The notes under the pieces are model-generated. The model ran no database searches. It was not told where the DNA came from and worked only from the letters and a program-made list of their open reading frames with translations. Of a stretch of DNA of 64,000 nt, positions 8,371-16,330 are shown in pieces; within the stretch, counting starts at the first letter, position 1, and every line of letters starts with the position of its first letter. The position numbers and the translations under genes are program-made. Source of the DNA: RGIG4708 sp045538875 (GTDB lineage Bacteria > Bacillota > Clostridia > UMGS1810); contig JAZQEG010000002.1 in assembly GCA_045538875.1 (NCBI GenBank), forward strand, positions 43,432-107,431, written 5' to 3'.

Positions 8371-8966
8371 ATAATTATGTGAGATTTTTTAATGCAGACT
8401 GTCAGGGCAGAAATATCTCGTTTTATATCAATGGCGAAACGGGTGCACAAAATATTGAGTTTGGCAAATTTAGCCGATACATAAAAATAGACGGCAATCA
8501 GGCAACCTTTGGTATGTCGTGCCAAAATTGCAACATTGGTGATTGCGGCACATTATCGCTCAGCTTTGACAGCTCGGCAGTTTACACTGTGGCAGCAGTG
8601 TGTATAGGCGGGGAGGTTTGCCTTTATGGCATAAGAGAGATGTTTGGCGAGCCAAACCGCGATAGCGCAAACCTCAGGGTTTGCAACTTAAGCCCCGACA
8701 TATCTGAGGACGATTTGTACGCAAACAGATACAAAATAATAGGTGATATAGACTATCTTGAAATCAGCAAATATATTAAAATGATACCCGATACATACGA
8801 TTTTACAATTAAAGATGACAAAGAAATTAAATTTAACATAGGCAAGCAGATGCTTAAAAAAGGGAAGTACAACACATTTTACCTTATAGGCAAGCTTAAT
8901 GCAAAGCCCGAAATAAGATGCATAGTGTCGCAGGATGCAATGAGCTATGATGGAGATGCTCTGTAA
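8367..8966 (+). CDS. Hypothetical protein with DUF4397-like N-terminal region
   Basis: A 199-residue protein translated from ATG at 8367 (AAGGAG upstream, ATGA overlap with the previous stop). The opening YVRFFNADCQGRNISFYING followed by IEFGKFSRYIKI resembles the DUF4397 pattern (VRFVNASPDA...VDVYVNG...L.FG..T.Y). A second, weaker copy starts at LRVCNLSPDIS (about residue 107). DUF4397 proteins are usually secreted, but this one has no signal peptide. The function is unknown. Its tight coupling to the preceding gene suggests the two products work together. A strong promoter for infC begins 18 bases after its stop. Confidence 0.7.
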   Translation: MNNYVRFFNADCQGRNISFYINGETGAQNIEFGKFSRYIKIDGNQATFGMSCQNCNIGDCGTLSLSFDSSAVYTVAAVCIGGEVCLYGIREMFGEPNRDSANLRVCNLSPDISEDDLYANRYKIIGDIDYLEISKYIKMIPDTYDFTIKDDKEIKFNIGKQMLKKGKYNTFYLIGKLNAKPEIRCIVSQDAMSYDGDAL

Positions 8967-8984
8967 AAAATTGTAAAAAAGGTA

Positions 8985-9013
8985 TTGACAAACACAATTT
9001 TGGGTGATATAAT
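8985..9013 (+). promoter_or_regulatory. infC operon promoter
   Basis: A perfect TTGACA (8985-8990) is followed after 17 bases by TATAAT (9008-9013), with an extended TGA immediately before the -10. This is one of the best sigma-A promoters in the window, as expected for a ribosomal protein operon. Confidence 0.9.
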
Positions 9014-9015
9014 AC

Positions 9016-9134
9016 TCAAGGAAAGTAAAGCAGAAGTCCACTTCTCACCTGCGGATTATGTGTGTTCGTATGGTTAATACATTTTGTTTATGTGTATAAG
9101 TGGGTGGATTTCGCCCACTTTTTTAATTTATTTT
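9016..9134 (+). promoter_or_regulatory. infC-rpmI-rplT leader (L20-type autoregulatory attenuator)
   Basis: The transcript begins about 130 bases before infC. The segment around 9030-9058 (AAGTCCACTTCTCACCTGCGG) resembles the leader seen upstream of infC in many Firmicutes, and it ends in a transcription terminator just before the infC ribosome site. In Bacillus, L20 binding to such a leader stimulates termination. The family assignment is from memory of that arrangement, not a covariance search. Confidence 0.75.
9098..9125 (+). terminator. Attenuator terminator in the infC leader
   Basis: A stem AAGTGGGTG (9098-9106) pairs with CGCCCACTT (9112-9120) with one G-T pair and runs into T residues. 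It lies between the promoter and infC, so it must be bypassed for expression. Confidence 0.85.
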
Positions 9135-9148
9135 GGAGGTGCTTTATC

Positions 9149-9658
9149 ATCGCTATTAAAGAATGTTCGATTAACGAAGATATTAAAGCAAAAGAAGTCA
9201 GATTAATTGGTGCAGATGGTGCACAGCTTGGTGTTATGTCTGTAAAGGATGCTTTGGCAAAAGCCGAAGACAGCAATCTTGACCTTGTTGAAATTTCGCC
9301 TCAGGCAGTTCCGCCCGTGTGCAAAATTATGGATTACGGCAAGTACAGATTTGAGCAGGCAAAGCGCGAAAAGGAAACCAGAAAAAACCAAAAAATCGTT
9401 AACATTAAGGAAGTTAAAATGTCACCTTCTATTGATGTTCATGATTTTAACACCAAAGTTAATCAGGCTGCAAAGTTCTTAAAATCGGGTGATAAAGTTA
9501 AAATTACCGTTAAGTTCAGAGGCAGGGAACTGCATCACACAGCTCTTGGTCAGGAGCTGCTTGAAAGAGTTGCAACTGCTCTTACAGAGGTTGGCAATGT
9601 TGAAAAGCAGGCCAAGCTCGAAGGTCGAAATATGGCAATGGTAGTTGCCCCTAAATAA
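9149..9658 (+). CDS. infC: Translation initiation factor IF-3
   Basis: IF-3 binds the 30S subunit, prevents premature 50S joining and proofreads start codons. The 169-residue product has the N-domain opening INEDIKAKEVRLIGADGAQLG, the linker KREKETRKNQK, and the C-domain with VKMSPSIDVHDF and the VKITVKFRGRE strand. No ATG, GTG or TTG is correctly placed: GGAGGTG at 9135-9141 is followed by ATC codons at 9146 and 9149. An AUU/AUC-type start is a known hallmark of infC and lets IF-3 control its own synthesis. ATC at 9149 is preferred on spacing. An ATG at 9062 would read through the attenuator hairpin and is rejected. Confidence 0.95.
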   Translation: MAIKECSINEDIKAKEVRLIGADGAQLGVMSVKDALAKAEDSNLDLVEISPQAVPPVCKIMDYGKYRFEQAKREKETRKNQKIVNIKEVKMSPSIDVHDFNTKVNQAAKFLKSGDKVKITVKFRGRELHHTALGQELLERVATALTEVGNVEKQAKLEGRNMAMVVAPK

Positions 9659-9698
9659 TATAATTTTAGTATTTTAATTATCGGAAGGAGTGTTAGTA

Positions 9699-9896
9699 AT
9701 GCCAAAAATTAAAACCCACAGAGGTGCGGCAAAAAGATTTAAACTTACCAAAAACGGAAAGGTTAAAATTAACCAAGCATTCAGAAGACACATATTGACC
9801 AAAAAGTCAACTAAGAGAAAAAGAGCTTTAAGAAAGCCAGCTTATGCAGCAAGTGCAAATGTTGCTACAATCAAGAGATTAATTTTGTATAAATAA
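9699..9896 (+). CDS. rpmI: 50S ribosomal protein L35
   Basis: A 65-residue basic protein of standard L35 length and sequence (MPKIKTHRGAAKRFKLT, then HILTKKSTKRKR). The ATG at 9699 has GGAAGGAG upstream; an earlier in-frame codon at 9690 overlaps that site. It lies between infC and rplT in the conserved operon order. Confidence 0.98.
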   Translation: MPKIKTHRGAAKRFKLTKNGKVKINQAFRRHILTKKSTKRKRALRKPAYAASANVATIKRLILYK

Positions 9897-9917
9897 GATA
9901 TAGGAGGAGGCATCAGA

Positions 9918-10271
9918 ATGGCTAGAGTAAAAGGTGCATTGGCAACCAGAAAAAGACGTAAAAGAGTTTTGAAACTCGCAAAAGGATACAGAGGCGCAAA
10001 ATCAAGATGTTTCAGAACTGCTAAACAGGCAGTAATGAAATCTTTGGTATATGCTTACATTGGCAGAAAACAGAAAAAGAGAGAATTCAGACAGCTCTGG
10101 ATTACAAGAATCAGTGCAGCTGCTAAATTGAACGGCATCAACTATTCACAGTTTATGAACGGTCTTAAAAAAGCAGGCATCAATATGAACAGAAAAATGC
10201 TTTCTGAAATAGCTATTGCAGACCCTGCTGCTTTCACCGCATTGGTTGAAAAAGCAAAGGCTGCTCTTTAA
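9918..10271 (+). CDS. rplT: 50S ribosomal protein L20
   Basis: A 117-residue protein needed early in 50S assembly and, in Firmicutes, the repressor that acts on the infC leader. It shows the standard MARVKGALATRKRRK opening, KGYRGAKSRCFRTA and RQLWITRISAAAKLNG. It is preceded by GGAGGAGG and followed by a strong terminator. Confidence 0.98.
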   Translation: MARVKGALATRKRRKRVLKLAKGYRGAKSRCFRTAKQAVMKSLVYAYIGRKQKKREFRQLWITRISAAAKLNGINYSQFMNGLKKAGINMNRKMLSEIAIADPAAFTALVEKAKAAL

Positions 10272-10280
10272 TAACTAACA

Positions 10281-10312
10281 AAATGCGTTGCACAATTACA
10301 ACGCATTTTTTG
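10281..10312 (+). terminator. Terminator of the infC-rpmI-rplT operon
   Basis: A 10-bp perfect stem (AAATGCGTTG with CAACGCATTT), an 8-base loop and a run of T. Confidence 0.9.
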
Positions 10313-10318
10313 TTACAA

Positions 10319-10360
10319 CCAAACGGGGATATTCCTTATAAAAGGGGTGTCCCCGTTTGG
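10319..10360 (+). repeat. Isolated 11-bp inverted repeat without T run
   Basis: CCAAACGGGGA (10319-10329) and its exact complement TCCCCGTTTGG (10350-10360) enclose a loop that can itself pair partially (ATTCC with GGGGT). It lies between the rplT terminator and the trmH promoter and has no T run after it, so it is neither an obvious terminator nor explained by the genes around it. Confidence 0.6.
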
Positions 10361-10373
10361 CTATTATTATTTG

Positions 10374-10402
10374 TTGACTTTGCCAGGGTGTTGAGGTATA
10401 AT
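10374..10402 (+). promoter_or_regulatory. Promoter upstream of the SpoU methyltransferase gene
   Basis: TTGACT (10374-10379), 17-base spacer, TATAAT (10397-10402). The predicted transcript starts about 30 bases before the gene and probably continues into cdaA and cdaR. Confidence 0.85.
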
Positions 10403-10438
10403 TATAATGTATTATTATAATGTTTGGGAAGTATATAT

Positions 10439-11221
10439 ATGATAACCGAAATACAAAGCAGTTCAAACCTATTATTTAAAAATACCAAAAAGCTTTTAAA
10501 CGCATCTGAGCGCAAAAAGGCCAAAAAGTTTATTGTTGAGGGCTACCGCATTGTATCCGATGCAGTAAGGCACAATGCAGATATAGATTACATTGTTATA
10601 AGCGATGATTATAAAATGCAAACCTTTGAGCAAAATTACAGGGTTTATCGCTTTGGCAAAAAGCTGTTTTCGCAAATAAGCGGCACTGTAAATTCGCAGG
10701 GGATTATTGCAGTAGTCAATTGCTTTAAAAGCCAAATTGATATTGCAAATGGCAACTACACCAACATTGTATACCTTGATTGTGTTACCGACCCTGGCAA
10801 TATGGGTACAATACTTCGCACCTGTGATGCAATGGGTGTAGATTGCGTGGTTGCATCAAAGGGCTGCGTTGATATTTACAACCCCAAGGTTGTAAGGGCA
10901 ACTATGGCAAGTATGTTTAATGTACCTGTGTATTTTGATGAGGATGATACAGCTATTGCTGCACTTAAGCAAAACGGCTTTTGTGTTGTGGGCACTGCGC
11001 TTGATGCATCTGTTTCGGTGTTTGAAAGCAACCTTAAGCAAAAAACTGTTATTGTTATGGGAAACGAAGCAAACGGAATAAGCGACAGCATAAAACAAAT
11101 GTGTGATATTAAAATAAAAGTACCAATGTCGGGAGGAGCAGAATCGCTCAATGTTGCGGTATGCTGCGCAATGGTACTTTACGAAAAAACAAGGCAGAAT
11201 TTTATTGGGAGGTGTAACTGA
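10439..11221 (+). CDS. TrmH/SpoU-family RNA 2'-O-methyltransferase
   Basis: A 260-residue SPOUT-class methyltransferase, probably acting on 23S rRNA. An N-terminal substrate-binding domain (FIVEGYRIVSDAV, about residues 34-46) is followed by the knotted SAM-binding domain with the three SpoU motifs: DCVTDPGNMGTILRTCDAMG (motif 1), VIVMGNEANGIS (motif 2) and KVPMSGGAESLNVAVCCAMVLYE (motif 3). ATG at 10439 is taken, although an in-frame TTG at 10424 exists; neither has a strong ribosome site. Its TGA shares one base with the ATG of cdaA. Position after rplT is a common Firmicute arrangement. The exact target nucleotide is unknown. Confidence 0.9.
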   Translation: MITEIQSSSNLLFKNTKKLLNASERKKAKKFIVEGYRIVSDAVRHNADIDYIVISDDYKMQTFEQNYRVYRFGKKLFSQISGTVNSQGIIAVVNCFKSQIDIANGNYTNIVYLDCVTDPGNMGTILRTCDAMGVDCVVASKGCVDIYNPKVVRATMASMFNVPVYFDEDDTAIAALKQNGFCVVGTALDASVSVFESNLKQKTVIVMGNEANGISDSIKQMCDIKIKVPMSGGAESLNVAVCCAMVLYEKTRQNFIGRCN

Positions 11222-12060
11222 TGAGTGATATTTTAACATTTATTATAGACAATATCAAAATGGTGCGTATCCGTGACATAATAGATATTGCTATAGTTTC
11301 GTATGCACTTTACAAGGGCATAAAGCTCATCAAAGAAACGAGAGCCGCACAGCTTATAAAGGGTGTTGTAATACTTATAGTGTTTACACAGCTTTCGGGG
11401 TGGATGCAGCTTAATTCCACAAATTATATTTTGTCAAACACTATGCAGGTGGGTGTTTTTGCTTTGCTTGTTGTATTTCAGCCTGAGCTCAGGCGTATGC
11501 TCGAAAAGGTTGGCACATCATCATTTGGCAGCTTTTTTTCGCAGGACTATGACACCGAAAACATTACCCCGCACATATGCGAAGCGGTAGAGTATATGTC
11601 GTCGCAAAAAATCGGAGCGTTAATACTTTTGGAGCGCAACACAAAGCTTGGTGATATTATGACATCGGGCACTGTGCTTAATGCAAAGGTTACGCCCCAG
11701 CTGCTTATAAATATATTTATGTCAAACACACCTCTTCACGACGGTGCAACTGTTATAGGTGACAATATAATAAAAGCCTCTGCTTGCTTTTTGCCTTTGT
11801 CACAAAGCAGCGAGCTTAGCAAGGAAATGGGCACAAGGCACAGAGCTGCCGTTGGTGTTTCGGAGGTTACCGACTGCATTGCTATTGTTGTTAGTGAGGA
11901 AACAGGCAACATTTCTATGGCAAAAAACGGCAAAATAACACGCAACTTATCGTCAAAAAGGCTTGGCGACGAAATAGACAAAATAATGCAGGCAGACAAA
12001 AACCTCAAAGAAGCAGACATTAAAAACAAATTTAAAATATGGACGGTGAAAAAGAAATGA
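11221..12060 (+). CDS. cdaA: Diadenylate cyclase CdaA
   Basis: A 279-residue membrane-bound enzyme that condenses two ATP into cyclic di-AMP, the second messenger for potassium/osmolyte homeostasis and cell-wall integrity. Three N-terminal hydrophobic segments (about residues 20-90) precede the DAC (DisA_N) domain. The catalytic motifs DGA (174-176, in LHDGATVIG) and RHR (206-208, in GTRHRAAVG) are intact. It overlaps the start of the YbbR gene by 4 bases, the widespread cdaA-cdaR pairing. The expected glmM does not follow. Confidence 0.96.
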   Translation: MSDILTFIIDNIKMVRIRDIIDIAIVSYALYKGIKLIKETRAAQLIKGVVILIVFTQLSGWMQLNSTNYILSNTMQVGVFALLVVFQPELRRMLEKVGTSSFGSFFSQDYDTENITPHICEAVEYMSSQKIGALILLERNTKLGDIMTSGTVLNAKVTPQLLINIFMSNTPLHDGATVIGDNIIKASACFLPLSQSSELSKEMGTRHRAAVGVSEVTDCIAIVVSEETGNISMAKNGKITRNLSSKRLGDEIDKIMQADKNLKEADIKNKFKIWTVKKK

Positions 12061-13064
12061 AATCATTTTTAAAATCAGATTATTTCATAATGCTTATATC
12101 TGTCCTGATTTCTATATTAATATGGATTTATGTTTCTTACGACCAAAACCCCATCCACGAAACATGGGTTAAGGATGTGCCCATAGTATACACAAATCAG
12201 TCTGCCGATTTTGAAAGCGGCAAGCTTGTTGTGCTCGAGGGCAAAAAGGACACTGTCAATGTTAAAATAAGAGGACGACGCAGCATTATTTCTACAGTAG
12301 ACGCATCACGCATTAGCTGCAGTGTCAATATGAGCGAGGTAACCAAAAGCGGCTCATATTCTATACCTATATCCTTTTCGTCATCGGTTTACGGGGTGGA
12401 GCTTACGCAAAAAAGCCCTTATAATGTAGATTTGGTTGTAGACAAAACAACAACAGACGAAAGAGAGATTACTGTTACCACAACAGGCAGTGCCAAAGAC
12501 GGCTTTGTTGTTGGCGAAATAATCAGTGAGCCAAAGGTTGTAAAGCTCACAGGACCTAAAAGCATTATACACAGTGTCGAATCAGCAGTTGTTTCGGTTG
12601 ATGTTACATTAGCCGACGCAGATATTGTAAATTTGTACAAAATAAAGCTGTATGACGAATCGGGAGTTGAAATAACAGACAACAGAATAAGCAAAAATAT
12701 AGAATACTGCGATGTTACCTGCCATATATATGCCAAAAAACAGCTTAATGTAACACCGCTTTTAGATGGAGAGGCAAACAGCCTTGGTGAGAGAATTACA
12801 GTATTGGGTGTAAACCCCAAAAGTATAACTCTCATAGGTACAAAAGAGCAGCTTGAGCAAATTGCCGAAATATACACAAAAAACATAAATGTGGCAGGAG
12901 TTACACAAACTGCTACAGTAATGGCACAGCTTGATTTGTCGGCTTTGCCTCCTGGTGTAACGGTAGAGGGCAACATAAGCGAGGTTGAAATACAGCTTTA
13001 TGCCGAAAGTGCGAGCCAGCAAAACAAAGATGACCAGCATCAGGGCACAGAGCATCAAAACTGA
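12057..13064 (+). CDS. cdaR: YbbR-domain protein CdaR, regulator of CdaA
   Basis: A 335-residue protein with an N-terminal membrane anchor (about residues 8-28) and tandem extracytoplasmic YbbR repeats; repeat hallmarks include VNVKIRGRRS, VKLTGPKSIIHSV and ITLIGTKEQLEQI. It binds CdaA and modulates c-di-AMP synthesis. ATG at 12057 is preferred for its ATGA overlap with cdaA; an in-frame ATG at 12039 lacks a ribosome site. The C-terminal tail is rich in Gln, Asp and His. Confidence 0.9.
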   Translation: MKSFLKSDYFIMLISVLISILIWIYVSYDQNPIHETWVKDVPIVYTNQSADFESGKLVVLEGKKDTVNVKIRGRRSIISTVDASRISCSVNMSEVTKSGSYSIPISFSSSVYGVELTQKSPYNVDLVVDKTTTDEREITVTTTGSAKDGFVVGEIISEPKVVKLTGPKSIIHSVESAVVSVDVTLADADIVNLYKIKLYDESGVEITDNRISKNIEYCDVTCHIYAKKQLNVTPLLDGEANSLGERITVLGVNPKSITLIGTKEQLEQIAEIYTKNINVAGVTQTATVMAQLDLSALPPGVTVEGNISEVEIQLYAESASQQNKDDQHQGTEHQN

Positions 13065-13095
13065 TGGTTAATTATGCAAAAAATTGGGTAGATAT

Positions 13096-13740
13096 ATGAA
13101 AAAAAAGGAACGCGTTTGTGAAATTGCAAAAATATTTGACACAGTATATCCTGATGCTGAGTGTTCACTTGATTACTCAACCGATTTTGAACTGCTTTTT
13201 GCAGTGATTTTGTCGGCTCAGTGTACAGATGCAAGGGTAAATATTGTTACAAAGCAATTGTTTAAAAAATACAAAACCATTTTGGATTACGCCTGCGCTG
13301 ATTTAGATGAGCTTATGAACATTGTAAAAAGCTGCGGCTTTTACAAAAACAAGGCAAAAAATATAATAAGTGCAGCAAATAGTATTGTTAATGATTTTGA
13401 CGGCAAGCTCCCTGATACAATGGAGGGGCTTACAAGCCTTGCGGGCGTAGGCCGCAAAACTGCAAATCTTATTTTGGGCGATATTTTTGGAAAGAGCGCA
13501 GTGGTTGTTGATACTCACTGTATACGCCTTTCGGGTAGGTTTGGGCTTACAACTCACACAGACCCTGTAAAAATTGAGCTTGAGCTTAAAAAAATTATTC
13601 CGCCCAAAATACAGAGCCGTTTTTGCCATCAGCTTGTGCTCCACGGCAGGAGCTATTGCAATGCACGCAAGCCGCTGTGCAAAAATTGCCCTGTAAATCA
13701 CCTTTGCAAATACTACGAAAAACAAAACAAAAGGAGTTAA
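13096..13740 (+). CDS. nth: Endonuclease III
   Basis: A 214-residue base-excision-repair glycosylase/AP lyase for oxidised pyrimidines. The helix-hairpin-helix with catalytic Lys is in LAGVGRKTANLILGD, the catalytic Asp in VVVDTHCIRLSGRFGL, and the C-terminal 4Fe-4S cluster has the Cys-x6-Cys-x2-Cys-x5-Cys spacing (CNARKPLCKNCPVNHLC). ATG at 13096 is chosen over an in-frame TTG at 13084. It sits 4 bases upstream of an endonuclease IV gene, so the glycosylase and AP endonuclease are made together. Confidence 0.97.
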   Translation: MKKKERVCEIAKIFDTVYPDAECSLDYSTDFELLFAVILSAQCTDARVNIVTKQLFKKYKTILDYACADLDELMNIVKSCGFYKNKAKNIISAANSIVNDFDGKLPDTMEGLTSLAGVGRKTANLILGDIFGKSAVVVDTHCIRLSGRFGLTTHTDPVKIELELKKIIPPKIQSRFCHQLVLHGRSYCNARKPLCKNCPVNHLCKYYEKQNKRS

Positions 13741-13744
13741 CAAA

Positions 13745-14602
13745 ATGGCATATTTTGGACCTTCGGGCAACGAAGACGCTTTTTATAATGCAGGATACAA
13801 GTCATCTGCTCAGATGCCTGAGTATGCGGCAGGTTTGGGCCTTGATGCATATGAATACCAGTGCTCAAGAGGTGTTAAAATAACACAAAAAACTGCAAAT
13901 ATACTCGGTGACGAAGCAAAAAAGCATAATATAAAGCTTAGTATTCACGCACCATATTATATAAACCTTGCAACAGATGATGAGCAAAAACGAATAAACA
14001 GTATAAAATATATAACCGACAGTATGATTGCGGCAAAGCATATGGGTGCCGACAGGGTAGTAGTTCACTCGGGTGCCTGTGCAAAAATGCCTCGGCCAAC
14101 TGCTATGCAATATGCCTTTAAAACTCTCAAAATGGCATATGACGAAGCAAAAAATCTTGGAGTAGAATGTGTTCACATATGTCCCGAAACAATGGGCAAA
14201 ATAAACCAGCTTGGCGATTTGGAGGAGGTACTGAGCCTTTGCGCAAGCAATGATACTTTTTTGCCCACAATAGATTTTGGCCATCTTAATGCACGCACCT
14301 TTGGCGGACTTAAAACCTTTGAGGATTTTGAGCATATTTTTAACAGAATTGAGGATGTGCTGGGCCACGACAGGCTCAACTCATTTCACGCACATTTTTC
14401 ACGCATAGAGTTTACGCAAAACGGCGGCGAAAAAAAGCATCACACTCTTGACGATACCGAGTATGGCCCTGAGTTTGAGCCAATTGCCGAAATTTTGGTA
14501 AAACGAAATTTACACCCAACAATTATATGCGAGTCAAACGGCAATATGGCACACGATGCACTAACGCTTAAAAATATGTATCTGGCTGCAAAAAGAGGTT
14601 GA
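13745..14602 (+). CDS. nfo: Endonuclease IV-like AP endonuclease
   Basis: A 285-residue TIM-barrel metalloenzyme (AP endonuclease family 2) that incises DNA 5' of abasic sites. Metal-binding positions appear in family order: SIHAPYYINLA, VVVHSGA, ICPETMGK, IDFGHLNART, FHAHFSRIE and the final IICESNG. An AAAAGGAG site precedes the ATG. The direct link with nth forms a two-step base-excision-repair unit. Sequence identity to E. coli Nfo appears low, but all expected ligands seem present. Confidence 0.92.
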   Translation: MAYFGPSGNEDAFYNAGYKSSAQMPEYAAGLGLDAYEYQCSRGVKITQKTANILGDEAKKHNIKLSIHAPYYINLATDDEQKRINSIKYITDSMIAAKHMGADRVVVHSGACAKMPRPTAMQYAFKTLKMAYDEAKNLGVECVHICPETMGKINQLGDLEEVLSLCASNDTFLPTIDFGHLNARTFGGLKTFEDFEHIFNRIEDVLGHDRLNSFHAHFSRIEFTQNGGEKKHHTLDDTEYGPEFEPIAEILVKRNLHPTIICESNGNMAHDALTLKNMYLAAKRG

Positions 14603-14607
14603 CGGCT

Positions 14608-15648
14608 ATGGACAGGTCACACAAACTTTTACCGCTTTTTAACCAACTCACACTTGATGCAATACTTGTAACCGACCGCAAAAATGTTTTGTATTTTTCG
14701 GGGTTTTCGGGGAGCAACGGCTACCTTGTTGTTACAAAAACCCAAAAAATACTTGTTACCGATTTTAGATATATTTCGCAGGCAAAAATGCAATGCCCTC
14801 AATTTGAAGTGCAGCAAATGCCCGATTTTAAAATTCAAAATGTACTTGGCAGCAATTTAAGAGTTGGGTTTGAAAACAAAACAATTTTGTATACGCAGTA
14901 TTGCTCATTTTTAAGTGAAATAAAACAGCTTGTGCCCGTTGACTTTGCCCTTACTCAAATAAGGAGCATAAAAGACGATGACGAAATAAAAAATATATCA
15001 TATGCTGCACAAATTGCAGACAAGGCCTTTTTGCATATGACACAATTTATCCATGAGGGAATGACAGAGCTTGAGGCAGCATTTGAGCTTGAAATGTATA
15101 TGCGAAGCCACGGAGCATCATCGGTATCATTTGAGTCTATTGTAGCTTCGGGCAAAAATGCAGCAATGCCTCACGCAAACCCCACGCACAACAAATTTAA
15201 AAATGGCGACCTTGTTGTTTTGGACTTTGGCTGCGTGTACAACGGCTATTGCAGCGATATGACACGCACTGTTGCAATAGGTGATGTATCACAGCAAAAG
15301 CTTGATGTGTACAACACTGTGCTCAGTGTGCAAAAGGAGTGCCTAAGCATGGCAGTTGAGGGAGCTAAATGCAGCGACATACACAATCATTCATTTAACC
15401 GCCTCGACAGCATATACAAAGGATGCTATGGGCATGGACTTGGGCATGGAGTAGGGCTTGAGGTACACGAGCTGCCCAATGTTAGCCGCAATAGTGATTA
15501 TGTACTTAAAAAAGGCAATGTAATAACCATAGAGCCTGGAGTGTATATTGAAAATGTGTGCGGCGTCAGAATAGAAGATTTGGTTGTCATAACAGATAGC
15601 GAATGTCAAATTTTATCAAATTCTACCAAGGAATTAATAAAAATATAA
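14608..15648 (+). CDS. M24B-family Xaa-Pro peptidase
   Basis: A 346-residue pita-bread metallopeptidase that removes residues preceding proline in peptides. The N-terminal creatinase-like domain (about residues 1-125) starts near LFNQLTLDAILVTDRKNVLYFSGF. In the catalytic domain the two-metal ligands are visible: VVLDFGCVYNGYCSDMTRT (two Asp), GHGLGHGVGLEVHE (His), ITIEPGVYI (Glu) and GVRIEDLVV (Glu). ATG at 14608 has AGAGG upstream. The gene typically precedes efp in Firmicutes, as here. Whether it is an aminopeptidase P or a dipeptidase cannot be told. Confidence 0.93.
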   Translation: MDRSHKLLPLFNQLTLDAILVTDRKNVLYFSGFSGSNGYLVVTKTQKILVTDFRYISQAKMQCPQFEVQQMPDFKIQNVLGSNLRVGFENKTILYTQYCSFLSEIKQLVPVDFALTQIRSIKDDDEIKNISYAAQIADKAFLHMTQFIHEGMTELEAAFELEMYMRSHGASSVSFESIVASGKNAAMPHANPTHNKFKNGDLVVLDFGCVYNGYCSDMTRTVAIGDVSQQKLDVYNTVLSVQKECLSMAVEGAKCSDIHNHSFNRLDSIYKGCYGHGLGHGVGLEVHELPNVSRNSDYVLKKGNVITIEPGVYIENVCGVRIEDLVVITDSECQILSNSTKELIKI

Positions 15649-15666
15649 TAAAATTGCAAAAAAAGC

Positions 15667-15695
15667 TTGCAATATATGTAAAAATACAGTAAAAT
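15667..15695 (+). promoter_or_regulatory. Probable efp promoter
   Basis: TTGCAA (15667-15672), 17-base spacer, TAAAAT (15690-15695), about 40 bases upstream of efp. Confidence 0.55.
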
Positions 15696-15734
15696 GTTAT
15701 TATCTAATCAAATGACTAATCGGAGGTATTAAAT

Positions 15735-16292
15735 ATGATTACAGCAGGTGAATTTAGAAACGGTGTTACATTTGAACTTGATGGCAATGTATTTCAGATT
15801 GTTGAATTTCAGCATGTAAAACCGGGTAAAGGTGCAGCTTTTGTAAGAACAAAACTTAAAAATGTTATTACAGGCGGCGTGGTTGAAAAAACCTTTAGAC
15901 CTACTGAAAAAATGCCAAAAGCACATATAGAACGTAAGGATTATGAATATCTTTACAACGATGGTGAGCTGTTTTACTTTATGGAGCAGGAAACATTTGA
16001 GCAAATGCCGCTCAGTGCAGACCAGCTTGGTGATTCACTTAAATTTGTTAAGGAAAATATGGTAGTTAAAGTATTGTCGTACAAAGGCAGCGTATTTGGT
16101 GTTGAACCTCCTACATTTGTAGAGCTTGTTGTTACCGAAACTGAGCCTGGCTTTAAAGGCGATACAACAACAGGTGCTACAAAGCCTGCAACTCTTGAAA
16201 CAGGTGCTACAATCAATGTACCGCTCTTTGTTAATCAGGAGGATACAATCAGAGTTGATACAAGAACAGGCGAATATATGGAAAGAGTTTAA
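15735..16292 (+). CDS. efp: Elongation factor P
   Basis: A 185-residue three-domain tRNA mimic that rescues ribosomes stalled on polyproline. The KOW-like first domain contains the loop FQHVKPGKGAAFVRTKLKN with the Lys usually modified at its tip (KPGKG, about residue 32). The OB domain signature appears as KGDTTTGATKPATLETGATINVPLF. GGAGG precedes the ATG. The modification enzymes YeaM/EpmA are not seen nearby. Confidence 0.98.
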   Translation: MITAGEFRNGVTFELDGNVFQIVEFQHVKPGKGAAFVRTKLKNVITGGVVEKTFRPTEKMPKAHIERKDYEYLYNDGELFYFMEQETFEQMPLSADQLGDSLKFVKENMVVKVLSYKGSVFGVEPPTFVELVVTETEPGFKGDTTTGATKPATLETGATINVPLFVNQEDTIRVDTRTGEYMERV

Positions 16293-16330
16293 TTTTTGTT
16301 TAAATATTTTAAGAAAGGTTGGTTGTTATT

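Noticed and set aside
9062..9148. An in-frame ATG that would extend IF-3 at its N-terminus
   Set aside because: It would be translated through the leader and attenuator hairpin, has no ribosome site, and IF-3 homologues begin near the ATC codons.
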